A DNA stretch of 64,000 nt, taken from contig CBDEUQ010000003.1 in NCBI GenBank assembly GCA_965243325.1, positions 496,001 through 560,000 on the forward strand. Direction: 5' to 3'. This document shows positions 24,255-32,532 of the stretch, in pieces (positions within the stretch are counted from its first letter, which is position 1; each line of letters starts with the position of its first letter). A program made the position numbers and the translations under genes. This DNA comes from JANQOH01 sp965243325. Lineage in GTDB: Bacteria > Pseudomonadota > Alphaproteobacteria > UBA7887. Below the pieces are notes generated by a model. The model searched no databases and had not been told where the DNA came from. It saw only the letters and a program-made list of their open reading frames with translations.

Positions 24255-25550
24255 ATGGCCGCCGTGACGCCGAGCCGCAGACGGTTCCTTGCCGCGGGCG
24301 CCGCCGCCGCGGGCGCCGCCGCCTTCCCGCTGCCGGCGCTGGCGCAGGGGGAGATCATGCCGGCGCGCGGCAAGCGCGCGGTGGTCGTCGGCGGCGGCTG
24401 GGGCGGCTGCACGACGGCGAAGTACATCCGCCTTCAGGACCCGTCGATCGAGGTCGTGCTGATCGAGCCGGAGGCGGCCTTTCGCTCGTGCCCGATCAGC
24501 AACTGGGTGATCGGCGGCCTCAAGGCCATGGACGACATCACCATGGGCTACGGCGCGCTCGCCGACCGCCACGGCGTCGTCGTGCTGCCGAGCCGCGTCG
24601 CCGCGGTCGACACGGCGGCGCGGACGGTGGCCGTCGAGGAAGGGGGATTCCTCAGCTACGACCGCCTCGTGCTGTCGCCGGGGGTGGCGCTGCGCAGGGG
24701 CGACATCGACGGTCTCGCGGACGCGCCAACGGACCTGTACCCGGCGGCGTGGAAGGCGGGCGGCGAGACGGCGTTGCTGAGCGAGCAGATCGCCGCCATG
24801 CCCGAGGGCGGCACCGTCGTCGTGACGGTTCCCTTCGGCCCCTACCGCTGCCCGCCGGGGCCGTACGAGCGCGTCTCGCTGATCGCCGACCGGCTCAGGC
24901 GCGACAAGCCGGGCGCGAAGGTGGTGGTGCTCGACGCCAACGAGAAGATCGTCTCCAAGGGCAAGCTGTTCGCCGCCGCATGGGAGAGGCTCTACGGCGG
25001 CATCGTCGACTATCGTCCCGACAGCAACGTCGTCGCCGTCGATCCCGAACGCCGCGTCCTGTCCACCGACTTCGACGACGTGGCCGCCGACGTCGCCAAC
25101 GTCATTCCGCCGCAACAGGCGAGCGACCTCGCGTTCGCCGCCGGCCTGGTGCCCGAGGGCCGGCGCTGGGCGCCGGTCGACCCGTGGGACTTCTCGTCGA
25201 CCGAGGCGCCCGACGTGCACGTCGTCGGCGACTCGACCGACGGCACGACGGTGGGCCGGGTGCCGAAGTCGGGCTACGTCGCCAACTCCATGGGCAAGGT
25301 CTGCGCCGCCGCCGTGGTCGCCAACCTGAACGGACGCGAGGCGCCGCGGCCGAGCATGGCGAACACGTGCTACAGCCTGGTGAGCGCCGACGAGGGCATA
25401 TCGGTGACGGCGATCTACGACTGGGACGACGAGCAGAAGAAGATCCTGCCGGTCGCCGGCGCGAGCGGCCTGTCGCCGGAACCGAGCGCGCTGATCAAGC
25501 GCCACAACGAGGACTGGGCGCGCGCGATCTGGTCCGACATGCTCGGCTGA
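24255..25550 (+). CDS. fccB: Flavocytochrome c sulfide dehydrogenase, flavin subunit
   Basis: A 431-residue FAD protein exported by a Tat signal (SRRRFLAAGAAAAGAAA). It oxidises sulfide to sulfur and passes electrons to FccA. The Rossmann motif is VVVGGGWGGCTTA. Cys79 in FRSCPISNW matches the cysteine that binds FAD covalently in the Allochromatium protein. Cysteines in PYRCPPGPYERVSL and ANTCYSLVS match the redox disulfide, so the active site looks complete. The C-terminal WDDEQKKILPV domain is typical. The start is two bases after the fccA stop. Confidence 0.93.
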   Translation: MAAVTPSRRRFLAAGAAAAGAAAFPLPALAQGEIMPARGKRAVVVGGGWGGCTTAKYIRLQDPSIEVVLIEPEAAFRSCPISNWVIGGLKAMDDITMGYGALADRHGVVVLPSRVAAVDTAARTVAVEEGGFLSYDRLVLSPGVALRRGDIDGLADAPTDLYPAAWKAGGETALLSEQIAAMPEGGTVVVTVPFGPYRCPPGPYERVSLIADRLRRDKPGAKVVVLDANEKIVSKGKLFAAAWERLYGGIVDYRPDSNVVAVDPERRVLSTDFDDVAADVANVIPPQQASDLAFAAGLVPEGRRWAPVDPWDFSSTEAPDVHVVGDSTDGTTVGRVPKSGYVANSMGKVCAAAVVANLNGREAPRPSMANTCYSLVSADEGISVTAIYDWDDEQKKILPVAGASGLSPEPSALIKRHNEDWARAIWSDMLG

Positions 25551-25589
25551 CGACACGGCAGGACCCGGCAAGGCTGAGGGAGACGGGCG

Positions 25590-26024
25590 ATGGCGTGTCC
25601 TCTCGTCGGCACGTGGCGGCTTCGCGGCATGTACCGGAACACCGACGGCGGCCGCGAGCCGCCGGGCGGCGGCTGGGACGCGGCGACTGGATTCCTCGCC
25701 TATACCGCGGAGGGCCGCATGTTCGGACTGATCGGCCGCGCCGGCAGGACGCCGATCGGCTGGCCCGACATCGACGACGACAAGCGCGCCGGGGCGCACA
25801 AGGCGATGGTCGCCTACACCGGGCGGTACGCGTTCCACGGCGACCACGTCCTCCACCACGTGGACATTGCCTGGATTCCGGACTGGGAGGGCGGCGAACA
25901 GCGCCGCGAGGTGGCACTCGACGGCGACCGGCTGACGCTGACCACGCCCCGCGGCCGCCGCCCGGACGGCAGCATCGCGAGCTTCTCTCTCGAATGGGAG
26001 AGGGTCTCGGCCGGGGAGGGGTGA
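25590..26024 (+). CDS. Lipocalin-like domain protein
   Basis: A 144-residue soluble protein. The opening PLVGTWRLRGMYRNTDG, the GFLAYTAEGRMFGLIGRAG strand pair, AYTGRYAFHGDHVLHHVDIAW and the ending LTLTTPRGRRPDGSI fit the small lipocalin-like beta-barrel family often found in proteobacteria. Ligand and role are unknown. A GGGAG-type site precedes the ATG, 39 bp after fccB. A broken copy of this gene's 5' end lies about 820 bp downstream. Confidence 0.78.
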   Translation: MACPLVGTWRLRGMYRNTDGGREPPGGGWDAATGFLAYTAEGRMFGLIGRAGRTPIGWPDIDDDKRAGAHKAMVAYTGRYAFHGDHVLHHVDIAWIPDWEGGEQRREVALDGDRLTLTTPRGRRPDGSIASFSLEWERVSAGEG

Positions 26025-26055
26025 GCCGGCGGAACGGTCGCGTTCGCGACGAACG

Positions 26056-26298
26056 TCAACCTTGCGTCGGGACCTTGTCGGCATCCATGGACCCGTCACG
26101 GGCGCGTTCCGCAGAATAGGCGAACGCCGCTCGCAGCCCCTCGCGCGAAAGCTGCGGGTAGCTCTCCAGAATGTCCTGCTCCGTCCAGCCTTCCTCGAAA
26201 AGGCCCGACAGGAACGCCGCCGACAGCCGGGTGCCGCGGACCACCGGCTTCCCCGCCAGGATCGACGGGTCTCTGTGGATGTGATCATGCCATCTCAT
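26056..26298 (-). CDS. DUF433 antitoxin-like protein (first copy)
   Basis: An 80-residue DUF433 protein: IHRDPSILAGKPVVRGTRL, then WTEQDILESYPQLSREGLRAAFAY. These small helix-turn-helix-like proteins usually act as antitoxins to DUF5615 PIN-like toxins. The ATG at 26298 has a GGAGAG site, while the longer open frame from 26370 has none. No DUF5615 gene is adjacent on either side, so it appears orphaned. Confidence 0.78.
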   Translation of the reverse strand: MRWHDHIHRDPSILAGKPVVRGTRLSAAFLSGLFEEGWTEQDILESYPQLSREGLRAAFAYSAERARDGSMDADKVPTQG

Positions 26299-26378
26299 TG
26301 CGTTCTCTCCGCGCGTCTCGGAAAACGAGCATGTCCCACCCTGGAACATCGGGCCAAGGATACCCCGCACACAAACGC

Positions 26379-26480
26379 CAGACCCGGCGCAAGGCGCTCA
26401 GGGAGACGGGCGATGGCGTGCCTCTCGTCGGCACGTGGCGGCTGCGCGGCATGTACCCGAACACCGACGGCGCCCGCGCT
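26379..26480 (+). pseudogene. Broken duplicate of the lipocalin-like gene 5' end
   Basis: About 100 bases repeat the ribosome site, start and first codons of the lipocalin-like gene (compare 25555-25658), including GGGAGACGGGCGATGGCGTG and the CACGTGGCGGC stretch. A one-base deletion just after the start codon shifts the frame, and the similarity stops after the codons for NTDG. The copy lies between the two DUF433 genes, and its end abuts the 3' end of the second one. It is a non-functional remnant of a local duplication. Confidence 0.75.
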
Positions 26481-26495
26481 TCAAGAGGCGAACCG

Positions 26496-26720
26496 TCACC
26501 CGGCAGGGACGACTCGATGCTCCGTCACGGCGGCACCCCAGGCCAGCGCGGCGCGCAGGTCCGGCTCGCACAGCCGGGGATAGTCGGAGAGAATTTCCCG
26601 CTCCGTCATCCCTGAGGCGAGCATGGCGAGAACATCGCACACGCGGATGCGCGTCCCGCGGATGTGCGGGCGGCCGCCGCAGATTTCGGGGTCGATGCGG
26701 ATACGCTCTCGCAGTTCCAT
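26496..26720 (-). CDS. DUF433 antitoxin-like protein (second copy)
   Basis: A 74-residue DUF433 protein: RIRIDPEICGGRPHIRGTRIR, then MTEREILSDYPRLCEPDLRAAL. It is only distantly similar to the first copy, so the two are old paralogues and not products of the recent lipocalin-fragment duplication. Its stop lies close to the broken lipocalin copy. As with the first copy, no DUF5615-type toxin gene is beside it. Confidence 0.78.
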   Translation of the reverse strand: MELRERIRIDPEICGGRPHIRGTRIRVCDVLAMLASGMTEREILSDYPRLCEPDLRAALAWGAAVTEHRVVPAG

Positions 26721-26760
26721 AGAACGAGTGCCGTCGGCGATCCTCGGACGAAGGCGCGCG

Positions 26761-27681
26761 CTACCGGTTCAGGAAGTTGAGCGGCTGGCCGGGGCAGTGC
26801 CACTCCGTCGCGTAGAGGATTCCGAGGCCCGACGAGGTGACGTACGCCGTTCGCAGGTCGGGCCCGCCGAAGCACACGTTGGTCACCATCAGGTCGAACT
26901 CAGGCACGGGGACGACCGCGCGCACGCGGCCCTCCGGCGAGACGGCGGTGACGCAGCCGGTGCCGAGGGTGGCGACGACAACGTTGCCCTCGCCGTCAAG
27001 CGCCAGCGAGTCGAAGCGCTCGTAGCTGCCGGCGCGGTAGTGCAGCCGGCCGGGGAAGAAGGCGTGCGTCGGCGCGCCGAGGCGGCCGGGCGCCTCCACG
27101 TCGAAGGCCCACAGGCGCGCGCCCGCGGTCTCGGCGACGTAGAGCGTCTTCTCGTCGGCCGACAGGCCGATGCCGTTCGGCGTGTCGATGGGAAACACGA
27201 CCTCGGCGATGGCGCCGCCGTCGGGCTGGGCGTAGTAGACCGCGCCGCGGTCCATGCGGCGGCCGCGGCGGCGGCCGAGGTCGGTGAAATAGAAGCCGCC
27301 GTGAGAGTCGAACACGATGTCGTTCGGCCCGTTCAGCGGGTTGCCGCCGCATTCGGTGTACAGCGTCTCGACCGCGCCGGTGGCGATGTCCACCGCCTGG
27401 ATGCTGCCGCCGCTGTAGTCGTCCGGCGTCACGTCGCCCGGGCGCAGGAACCGGCCGTCGCGGAGCCAGACGAAGCCGCCGTTGTTGCACACGTAGACGC
27501 GGCCGTCGGGGCCGATGGCGGCGCCGTTCGGACCGCCGCCGCACTCCGCCACGGTCTCGCGCGTGCCGTCGGGCGCGACGCGGGTGAGCGCGCCGGCGTG
27601 AATCTCGACGAGGATCACCGAGCCGTCGGCCATGGCGACCGGGCCCTCGGGGAACCGCAACCCGCGGCAGATCTCACGCAC
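26761..27681 (-). CDS. SMP-30/gluconolactonase family protein
   Basis: A 306-residue six-bladed beta-propeller lactonase-like protein. CRGLRFPEGPVAM contains the metal-binding glutamate, with GGPNGAAIGPDGRVYVCNNGG, NGPNDIVFDSHGGFYFTDLG carrying the conserved asparagine and aspartate, and DTPNGIGLSADEKTLYVAET. Family members hydrolyse sugar lactones or other esters. It is the last gene of a minus-strand block with frmA, hyi and an amidohydrolase, 33 bp after frmA, so a role in sugar or C2-C3 metabolism is likely but unproven. Confidence 0.88.
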   Translation of the reverse strand: MREICRGLRFPEGPVAMADGSVILVEIHAGALTRVAPDGTRETVAECGGGPNGAAIGPDGRVYVCNNGGFVWLRDGRFLRPGDVTPDDYSGGSIQAVDIATGAVETLYTECGGNPLNGPNDIVFDSHGGFYFTDLGRRRGRRMDRGAVYYAQPDGGAIAEVVFPIDTPNGIGLSADEKTLYVAETAGARLWAFDVEAPGRLGAPTHAFFPGRLHYRAGSYERFDSLALDGEGNVVVATLGTGCVTAVSPEGRVRAVVPVPEFDLMVTNVCFGGPDLRTAYVTSSGLGILYATEWHCPGQPLNFLNR

Positions 27682-27714
27682 CGCGCCCGCGCCTCCGCCG
27701 CCCGCGCCGGCGGC

Positions 27715-28824
27715 TCAGAACGTCACCACGCTGCGGATCGACTCGCCGGCGTGCATGAGGTCGAAGCCCTGGTTGATGTCGGCAAGCGGCATCGTGTGGG
27801 TGATCAGGTCGTCGATGTTGATCTTGCCGTCCATGTACCAGTCGACGATGCGCGGCACGTCGGTGCGGCCGCGGGCGCCGCCGAACGCGGTGCCCCGCCA
27901 CACCCGGCCCGTTACCAGCTGGAAGGGCCGCGTGCGGATCTCCTGGCCGGCCCCGGCGACCCCGATGATGATCGACTCGCCCCACCCCTTGTGGGCGCAT
28001 TCCAGCGCCGTGCGCATCACGTCGACGTTGCCGATGCACTCGAACGAATAGTCGGCGCCGCCGTTCGTCACCTCGACCAGATGCGCCGCGAGATCACCGG
28101 AGACGGCGGTCGGGTCGACGAAGTGGGTCATGCCGAACTTCTCGGCGAGCGGCCGCTTGGAGGGGTTGGTATCGACGCCGACGATCATGTCGGCACCGAC
28201 GATCCGCAAGCCCTGGATTACGTTGAGCCCGATCCCGCCGAGGCCGAAGACGACGCAATTCGTGCCCGGTTCGACCTTCGCCGTGTTCATCACCGCGCCG
28301 AGGCCGGTCGTGACCCCGCAGCCGATGTAGCAGACCTTGTCGAACGGCGCGTCCTTGCGGATCTTCGCCAGCGCGATCTCGGGCACCACGGTGAAGTTCG
28401 AGAAGGTCGAGGTCCCCATGTAGTGGAAGACGCGCTCGCCCCGATGCGAGAACCGGCTGCTGCCGTCGGGCATCACGCCCTGCCCCTGGGTGACGCGGAT
28501 CGCCTGGCACAGGTTGGTCTTGCCCGACAGGCAGTATTCGCACTGCCGGCACTCCGGCGTGTACAGCGGGATCACGTGGTCGCCGGGCTCGAGGCTCCGG
28601 ACGCCGGCGCCCACCTCGACCACGACGCCGGCTCCCTCGTGGCCGAGCACCGCCGGGAACAGACCCTCAGGGTCGGCGCCCGAAAGGGTGAACTCATCGG
28701 TATGGCATATGCCGGTGGCCTTGATTTCGACGAGGCACTCCCCGGCGCGCGGACCCTCGAGGTCGAGCTCCTCGATGACCAGGGGTTTGCCCGCTTCGTG
28801 CGCGACCGCCGCTCTCGTCTTCAT
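27715..28824 (-). CDS. frmA: S-(hydroxymethyl)glutathione dehydrogenase / class III alcohol dehydrogenase
   Basis: A 369-residue zinc- and NAD-dependent enzyme that oxidises the glutathione adduct of formaldehyde. The catalytic zinc region ATGICHTDEFTLSG and LGHEGAGVV, the four structural-zinc cysteines in ECRQCEYCLSGKTNLC, YIGCGVTTGLGAV and the Rossmann motif VFGLGGIGLNV are all present. A strong GGAGGG site precedes the ATG. No S-formylglutathione hydrolase gene is adjacent. The genes on either side concern lactones and hydroxypyruvate. Confidence 0.92.
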   Translation of the reverse strand: MKTRAAVAHEAGKPLVIEELDLEGPRAGECLVEIKATGICHTDEFTLSGADPEGLFPAVLGHEGAGVVVEVGAGVRSLEPGDHVIPLYTPECRQCEYCLSGKTNLCQAIRVTQGQGVMPDGSSRFSHRGERVFHYMGTSTFSNFTVVPEIALAKIRKDAPFDKVCYIGCGVTTGLGAVMNTAKVEPGTNCVVFGLGGIGLNVIQGLRIVGADMIVGVDTNPSKRPLAEKFGMTHFVDPTAVSGDLAAHLVEVTNGGADYSFECIGNVDVMRTALECAHKGWGESIIIGVAGAGQEIRTRPFQLVTGRVWRGTAFGGARGRTDVPRIVDWYMDGKINIDDLITHTMPLADINQGFDLMHAGESIRSVVTF

Positions 28825-28901
28825 CGCTCCACCCTCCCGCGTGCCGGATCCGGGGTCATTTTAGACGGCCGGCGGACCGGAACCAACCGGCAGCCGCGGG
28901 T

Positions 28902-29699
28902 TCAGCCGCCGCCGTGGCCGCCGATGCCGTAGTCGAACGCCCAGCCGAGGCCGTCGCGCGTCGCGCCAGAGGGCGTGTACTCGCAGCCGATCCAGCCGTC
29001 GTAGCCGAGGCTGTCGATCAGGCTGAACAGGAACGGATAGGCGATCTCACCGGTGTCCGGCTCGTGGCGGCCGGGCACGCCGGCGATCTGGAAGTGGCCG
29101 ATGCTCGGCATCGCGCCGGCGATCGTCGCCGCAAGGTTTCCGCCCGAGATCTGCAGATGGTAGAGGTCGCACTGGATCGCCGCGTTGCCGTGGCCGACGG
29201 CCGCCAGAACGTCCTCCGCCTCGGCGAGGCCGTGCAGGAAGTACCCGGGCGCATCGTGCGGGTTGATCGGCTCGATGAGGACGCGCACGCCGGCCGGCTC
29301 CGCCCGCTCCGCCGCCCAGGCGACGTTGTCGACGAAGCACGCGCGCATCGCCGCGCGATCCGCGCCTTCGGGCACCACTCCGGCCATGACGTGCATCCGC
29401 GGACACTCGAGCGCGTGCGCGTATTCCAACCCGCGGTCGATCGCGGCGCGGAAGGCGTCGCGGCGCGACGGCAGCGCCGCCAGTCCGCGCTCGCCCGCCG
29501 CAAGATCGCCCGGCGGCGCGTTGATCAGCGCCTGCTCGAGGCCGTTGTCGCGCAGCCGGGCGCCGATCGCGCGCACCGGCCAGTCGTAGGGGAACTGGCA
29601 CTCGACGCCGCGGAATCCGCAGTTGGCCGCCGCCCGGAAGCGGTCGAGAAACGCGTGCTCGCCGAACATGGTCGACACGTTGGCGGCGAAGCGCGGCAC
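28902..29699 (-). CDS. hyi: Hydroxypyruvate isomerase family protein
   Basis: A 265-residue TIM-barrel enzyme of the Hyi family, which interconverts hydroxypyruvate and tartronate semialdehyde in glyoxylate metabolism. FAANVSTMFGEHAFLDRF, RGVECQFPYDWP, LINAPPGDLAAGERGLAALP, VLIEPINPHDAPGYF, QCDLYHLQISGGNLA, QIAGVPGRHEPDTGE and IGCEYTPSG are all family hallmarks, including the metal-binding glutamates. It is seven bases from the amidohydrolase gene upstream, so the two are co-transcribed. Confidence 0.9.
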   Translation of the reverse strand: MPRFAANVSTMFGEHAFLDRFRAAANCGFRGVECQFPYDWPVRAIGARLRDNGLEQALINAPPGDLAAGERGLAALPSRRDAFRAAIDRGLEYAHALECPRMHVMAGVVPEGADRAAMRACFVDNVAWAAERAEPAGVRVLIEPINPHDAPGYFLHGLAEAEDVLAAVGHGNAAIQCDLYHLQISGGNLAATIAGAMPSIGHFQIAGVPGRHEPDTGEIAYPFLFSLIDSLGYDGWIGCEYTPSGATRDGLGWAFDYGIGGHGGG

Positions 29700-29706
29700 G
29701 GCGGCC

Positions 29707-30891
29707 TCACGCCGCCCGGGTTTCGTGCCGTGCCAGCGCCGTTTCCACCAGCCGGGCGAAGAAGCTCGCGCCGACGGGGAGGATCTCGTCGTTGAAATCG
29801 TACTTGGGGTTGTGCACGGTCACGCACCCTATGCCGTCGCCGTCGCCGTTGCCGACGAAGGCGTACGCACCGGGCTTCGCCTCGAGGAAGAACGAGAAAT
29901 CCTCCGAACCCATCGTCGGGTGCTGCACGGTCGCCTCGCCGCCCATGACCTCGCCGGCGACCGTCCGCGCGAACGCCGTCTCGGCGTCGTGGTTGCGGGT
30001 CGGCGGATAGCCCCGCTCGTAGGCCAGCGACGCGGTCGCGCCGTGCGCCGCGGCGACGCCCTCGACCGTCGCCGCCATGCGTTCGCGCACGCGCTCGCCC
30101 ACCTCGGGGTCGAACCAGCGCACCGTGCCGCCGAGCTCGACGGTGTCGGGGATCACGTTGAGCGCCTCGCCGCCGTGGATCGTCGTCACCGAAACCACCA
30201 GGGTCTTCGTCGGGTCGACGTCGCGCGACACCAGATTCTGCAACGCCGAGACGAGCGCCGCGGCGGCGACCACCGGGTCGGTCGCAAGGTGGGGCATGGC
30301 GCCGTGTCCGCCGGCTCCCTGAACGGTGATGCGGAACGAGTCCGCCGCCGCCATGACCGGCCCCGGCGACAGGGCGATACGGCCTTCGGCCAGGCCGGGC
30401 ATGTTGTGCACGCCGTAGATGGAGTCGACCGGCCAGCGCTCGAACAGCCCGTCCTCGATCATCGCCCGGGCGCCGGCGAAGCCCTCCTCGGCGGGCTGGA
30501 ACACGAGCACCACCGTGCCGGAGAAATTGCGCGTCTCGGCGAGATAGCGGCTGGCGCCGAGGAGCATCGCAGTGTGCCCGTCATGGCCGCAGGCGTGCAT
30601 GACGCCGTGGTGCTTCGACTGGTACTCAAGCCCGGTCTCCTCGACGATGGGCAGGGCGTCCATGTCCGCGCGCAGGCCGATGCGCGGCCCGTCGCCGTTG
30701 CGGATGACGCCGACCACGCCGGTCTTGCCGATCCCTTCGGCGACCTCGTCGACGCCGAAGTCGCGCAAGAGCCCGGCGACCTGGGCCGCCGTGCGCCTCT
30801 CCTCGTAGGCGAGCTCCGGATGGGCGTGAATGTCGTGGCGCCATTCCTTCATTGCGTCGTGGTACGCGGCGATCCGGTTGACGATCGGCAT
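29707..30891 (-). CDS. M20-family amidohydrolase (hippurate/amino-acid amide hydrolase type)
   Basis: A 394-residue zinc amidohydrolase. WRHDIHAHPELAYEERRTA, GLRADMDALPI, MHACGHDGHTAMLLG with metal ligands, VFQPAEEGFAGA with the catalytic glutamate pair, the GGHGAMPHLATDPV dimerisation-domain motif and TMGSEDFSFFLE are present. It belongs to the HipO/IAA-amino-acid hydrolase group, and the exact N-acyl amino acid is unknown. It is the first gene of the minus-strand block with hyi, frmA and the lactonase. Confidence 0.9.
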   Translation of the reverse strand: MPIVNRIAAYHDAMKEWRHDIHAHPELAYEERRTAAQVAGLLRDFGVDEVAEGIGKTGVVGVIRNGDGPRIGLRADMDALPIVEETGLEYQSKHHGVMHACGHDGHTAMLLGASRYLAETRNFSGTVVLVFQPAEEGFAGARAMIEDGLFERWPVDSIYGVHNMPGLAEGRIALSPGPVMAAADSFRITVQGAGGHGAMPHLATDPVVAAAALVSALQNLVSRDVDPTKTLVVSVTTIHGGEALNVIPDTVELGGTVRWFDPEVGERVRERMAATVEGVAAAHGATASLAYERGYPPTRNHDAETAFARTVAGEVMGGEATVQHPTMGSEDFSFFLEAKPGAYAFVGNGDGDGIGCVTVHNPKYDFNDEILPVGASFFARLVETALARHETRAA

Positions 30892-31049
30892 GGCTGTCTC
30901 CCCGTGCGGTCCGCGCCGACCTTAGCACGCCGCGACCGCCGTCCGCATCGGCCGCCGCAGCGGTCGCGGCCGCTTCACATCGCACGCGCGCCGGCTGTAT
31001 ATTGCGCCGCAACAGGATTTGATGCGGCGCAGCAGAGAGGGGAGCGAAG

Positions 31050-31508
31050 ATGCCGGACGACGATATCGAGGCCGTGCTGGCGACCGAACTCGACGGACAC
31101 TATTTCGAGAACCTCGCCGTCGGCATGACCGACGTGTACAGCCGCACCATCACCGAGAGCGACATCGTGCTCTTCTGCGGCATCTCCGGCGATACCAACC
31201 CGTTGCATCTCAACCGCGAGTACGCGGCGCGGACGCGCTTCGGCGGACCGATCGCGCACGGCATGCTGTCGGCGTCGCTGATCTCCACCGTCCTCGGCAC
31301 CAAGCTGCCCGGCCCCGGGGCGATCTACGTCAGCCAGAGCTGCCGCTTCCGCGCCCCGGTGCGCGCCGGCGACACGGTGGTGGCGCGGGCGACGATCGTC
31401 GAGCTCGTCCCCGAACGGCATCACGCGCGGCTCGAGACGACGTGCAGCGTCGCCGGCAAGGTGGTGATCGACGGCGAGGCGCTGATGCTGGTGCCGGCGC
31501 GCTCCTGA
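31050..31508 (+). CDS. MaoC-family (R)-specific enoyl-CoA hydratase-like protein
   Basis: A 152-residue single hot-dog domain. TITESDIVLFCGISGDTNPLH contains the catalytic aspartate and histidine of the hydratase-2 motif, and RFGGPIAHGMLSASLIS is the second family signature. It resembles PhaJ-type hydratases that feed fatty-acid intermediates to polyhydroxyalkanoate synthesis. A GAGGGGAG ribosome site precedes the ATG. It stands alone, 46 bp before ribF. Confidence 0.88.
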   Translation: MPDDDIEAVLATELDGHYFENLAVGMTDVYSRTITESDIVLFCGISGDTNPLHLNREYAARTRFGGPIAHGMLSASLISTVLGTKLPGPGAIYVSQSCRFRAPVRAGDTVVARATIVELVPERHHARLETTCSVAGKVVIDGEALMLVPARS

Positions 31509-31554
31509 CCGCCTCCGTTGCCGGGGCCGGCGCTTTCCGGTAAACGCCCCGGCC

Positions 31555-32532
31555 ATGCGCATCTGCCGGGATTACGCGCGGACCCCGTCCGAGGCCCGGG
31601 GCGCCGTCGTCGCGGTCGGCAATTTCGACGGCGTTCACCTCGGCCATCGCGGCGTCATCGGCCGCGCCGCCAACGTCGCGCGCGACGCCGGCCGGCCCTT
31701 CGGCGTGCTCGCGTTCGAGCCGCACCCCGCCGGCGTTCTCAGGCCGGGCCGCGCGCCCCTGCGCCTGACCTCGTTCCGCACCAAGGTGAGGCGGCTGCGC
31801 GAATGCGGCGTCGACCACTTCTTCTGCCCCCGCTTCACCCGCCGGTTCGCGGCCAAGTCGCCGGACGAGTTCGTAGCCGAGGTGCTGGTCGGCGGTCTCG
31901 CGGCGCATCATGTCGTCGCCGGGCACGACTACCGCTACGGCCACCGGCGCGGCGGCGACCGCACCACGCTCGCCGCGGCGGGATCGGCGCACGGCTTCGG
32001 CGTGACGGTGGTCGACGCCATCGGCAACGCCGGTGAGATCTATTCCTCGACGCGCGTCCGCGCGTATCTCAAGCGCGGCGAACCGCGGCTGGCCGCGGCC
32101 ATCTTGGGCCACCTGTGGGAAGTCGAGGGGCGCGTGCTGCACGGCGACGCACGCGGGCGCACGCTCGGCTTTCCGACCGCCAACCTGCGCTTCGGCGACC
32201 ACGTGGAACCGGCGTTCGGCATCTACGCGGTGTGGGCCGGCATCGTCGACGGCGGGAGGACCGACTGGCGCCCGGCGGTGGCGAGCTGCGGCGTGCGGCC
32301 GACGTTCGGCGGCGGCGCCGCGCTCCTCGAAGTGCACGTCTTCGACTTCGCCGGAGACCTCTACGGGAAATACCTGCGCGTCGCCTTCGTGAGCTGGCTG
32401 CGCGCGGAGAAGCGGTTCGACGGGGCGGACACTCTCGTGCGCCAGATGCGCGCGGACTGCTATAACGCGCGCTTCCAGCTTGCCGGCTCCAGGCCGCCTC
32501 GCGACATGGGCCGGACCGCATTCAACCAGTGA
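31555..32532 (+). CDS. ribF: Bifunctional riboflavin kinase / FAD synthetase
   Basis: A 325-residue enzyme making FMN and FAD from riboflavin. The N-terminal adenylyltransferase domain has VVAVGNFDGVHLGHRGVIG, AFEPHPAGVLRP and VVAGHDYRYGHRRGGD; the C-terminal kinase domain has GRTLGFPTANLRF and ALLEVHVFDF. The usual aromatic residue in the GxDFRFG motif is Tyr-Arg-Tyr here. The stop overlaps the GTG start of ileS (GTGA), a coupling typical of the ribF-ileS-lspA order. Confidence 0.95.
   Translation: MRICRDYARTPSEARGAVVAVGNFDGVHLGHRGVIGRAANVARDAGRPFGVLAFEPHPAGVLRPGRAPLRLTSFRTKVRRLRECGVDHFFCPRFTRRFAAKSPDEFVAEVLVGGLAAHHVVAGHDYRYGHRRGGDRTTLAAAGSAHGFGVTVVDAIGNAGEIYSSTRVRAYLKRGEPRLAAAILGHLWEVEGRVLHGDARGRTLGFPTANLRFGDHVEPAFGIYAVWAGIVDGGRTDWRPAVASCGVRPTFGGGAALLEVHVFDFAGDLYGKYLRVAFVSWLRAEKRFDGADTLVRQMRADCYNARFQLAGSRPPRDMGRTAFNQ

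Noticed and set aside
26056..26720. DUF433/DUF5615 toxin-antitoxin pairs
   Set aside because: Both DUF433 genes lack an adjacent DUF5615 frame; the sequence between them is a broken lipocalin copy.
26056..26720. Recent tandem duplication of the whole lipocalin-DUF433 segment
   Set aside because: The lipocalin 5' copy is nearly identical, but the two DUF433 proteins are too different to come from the same event.
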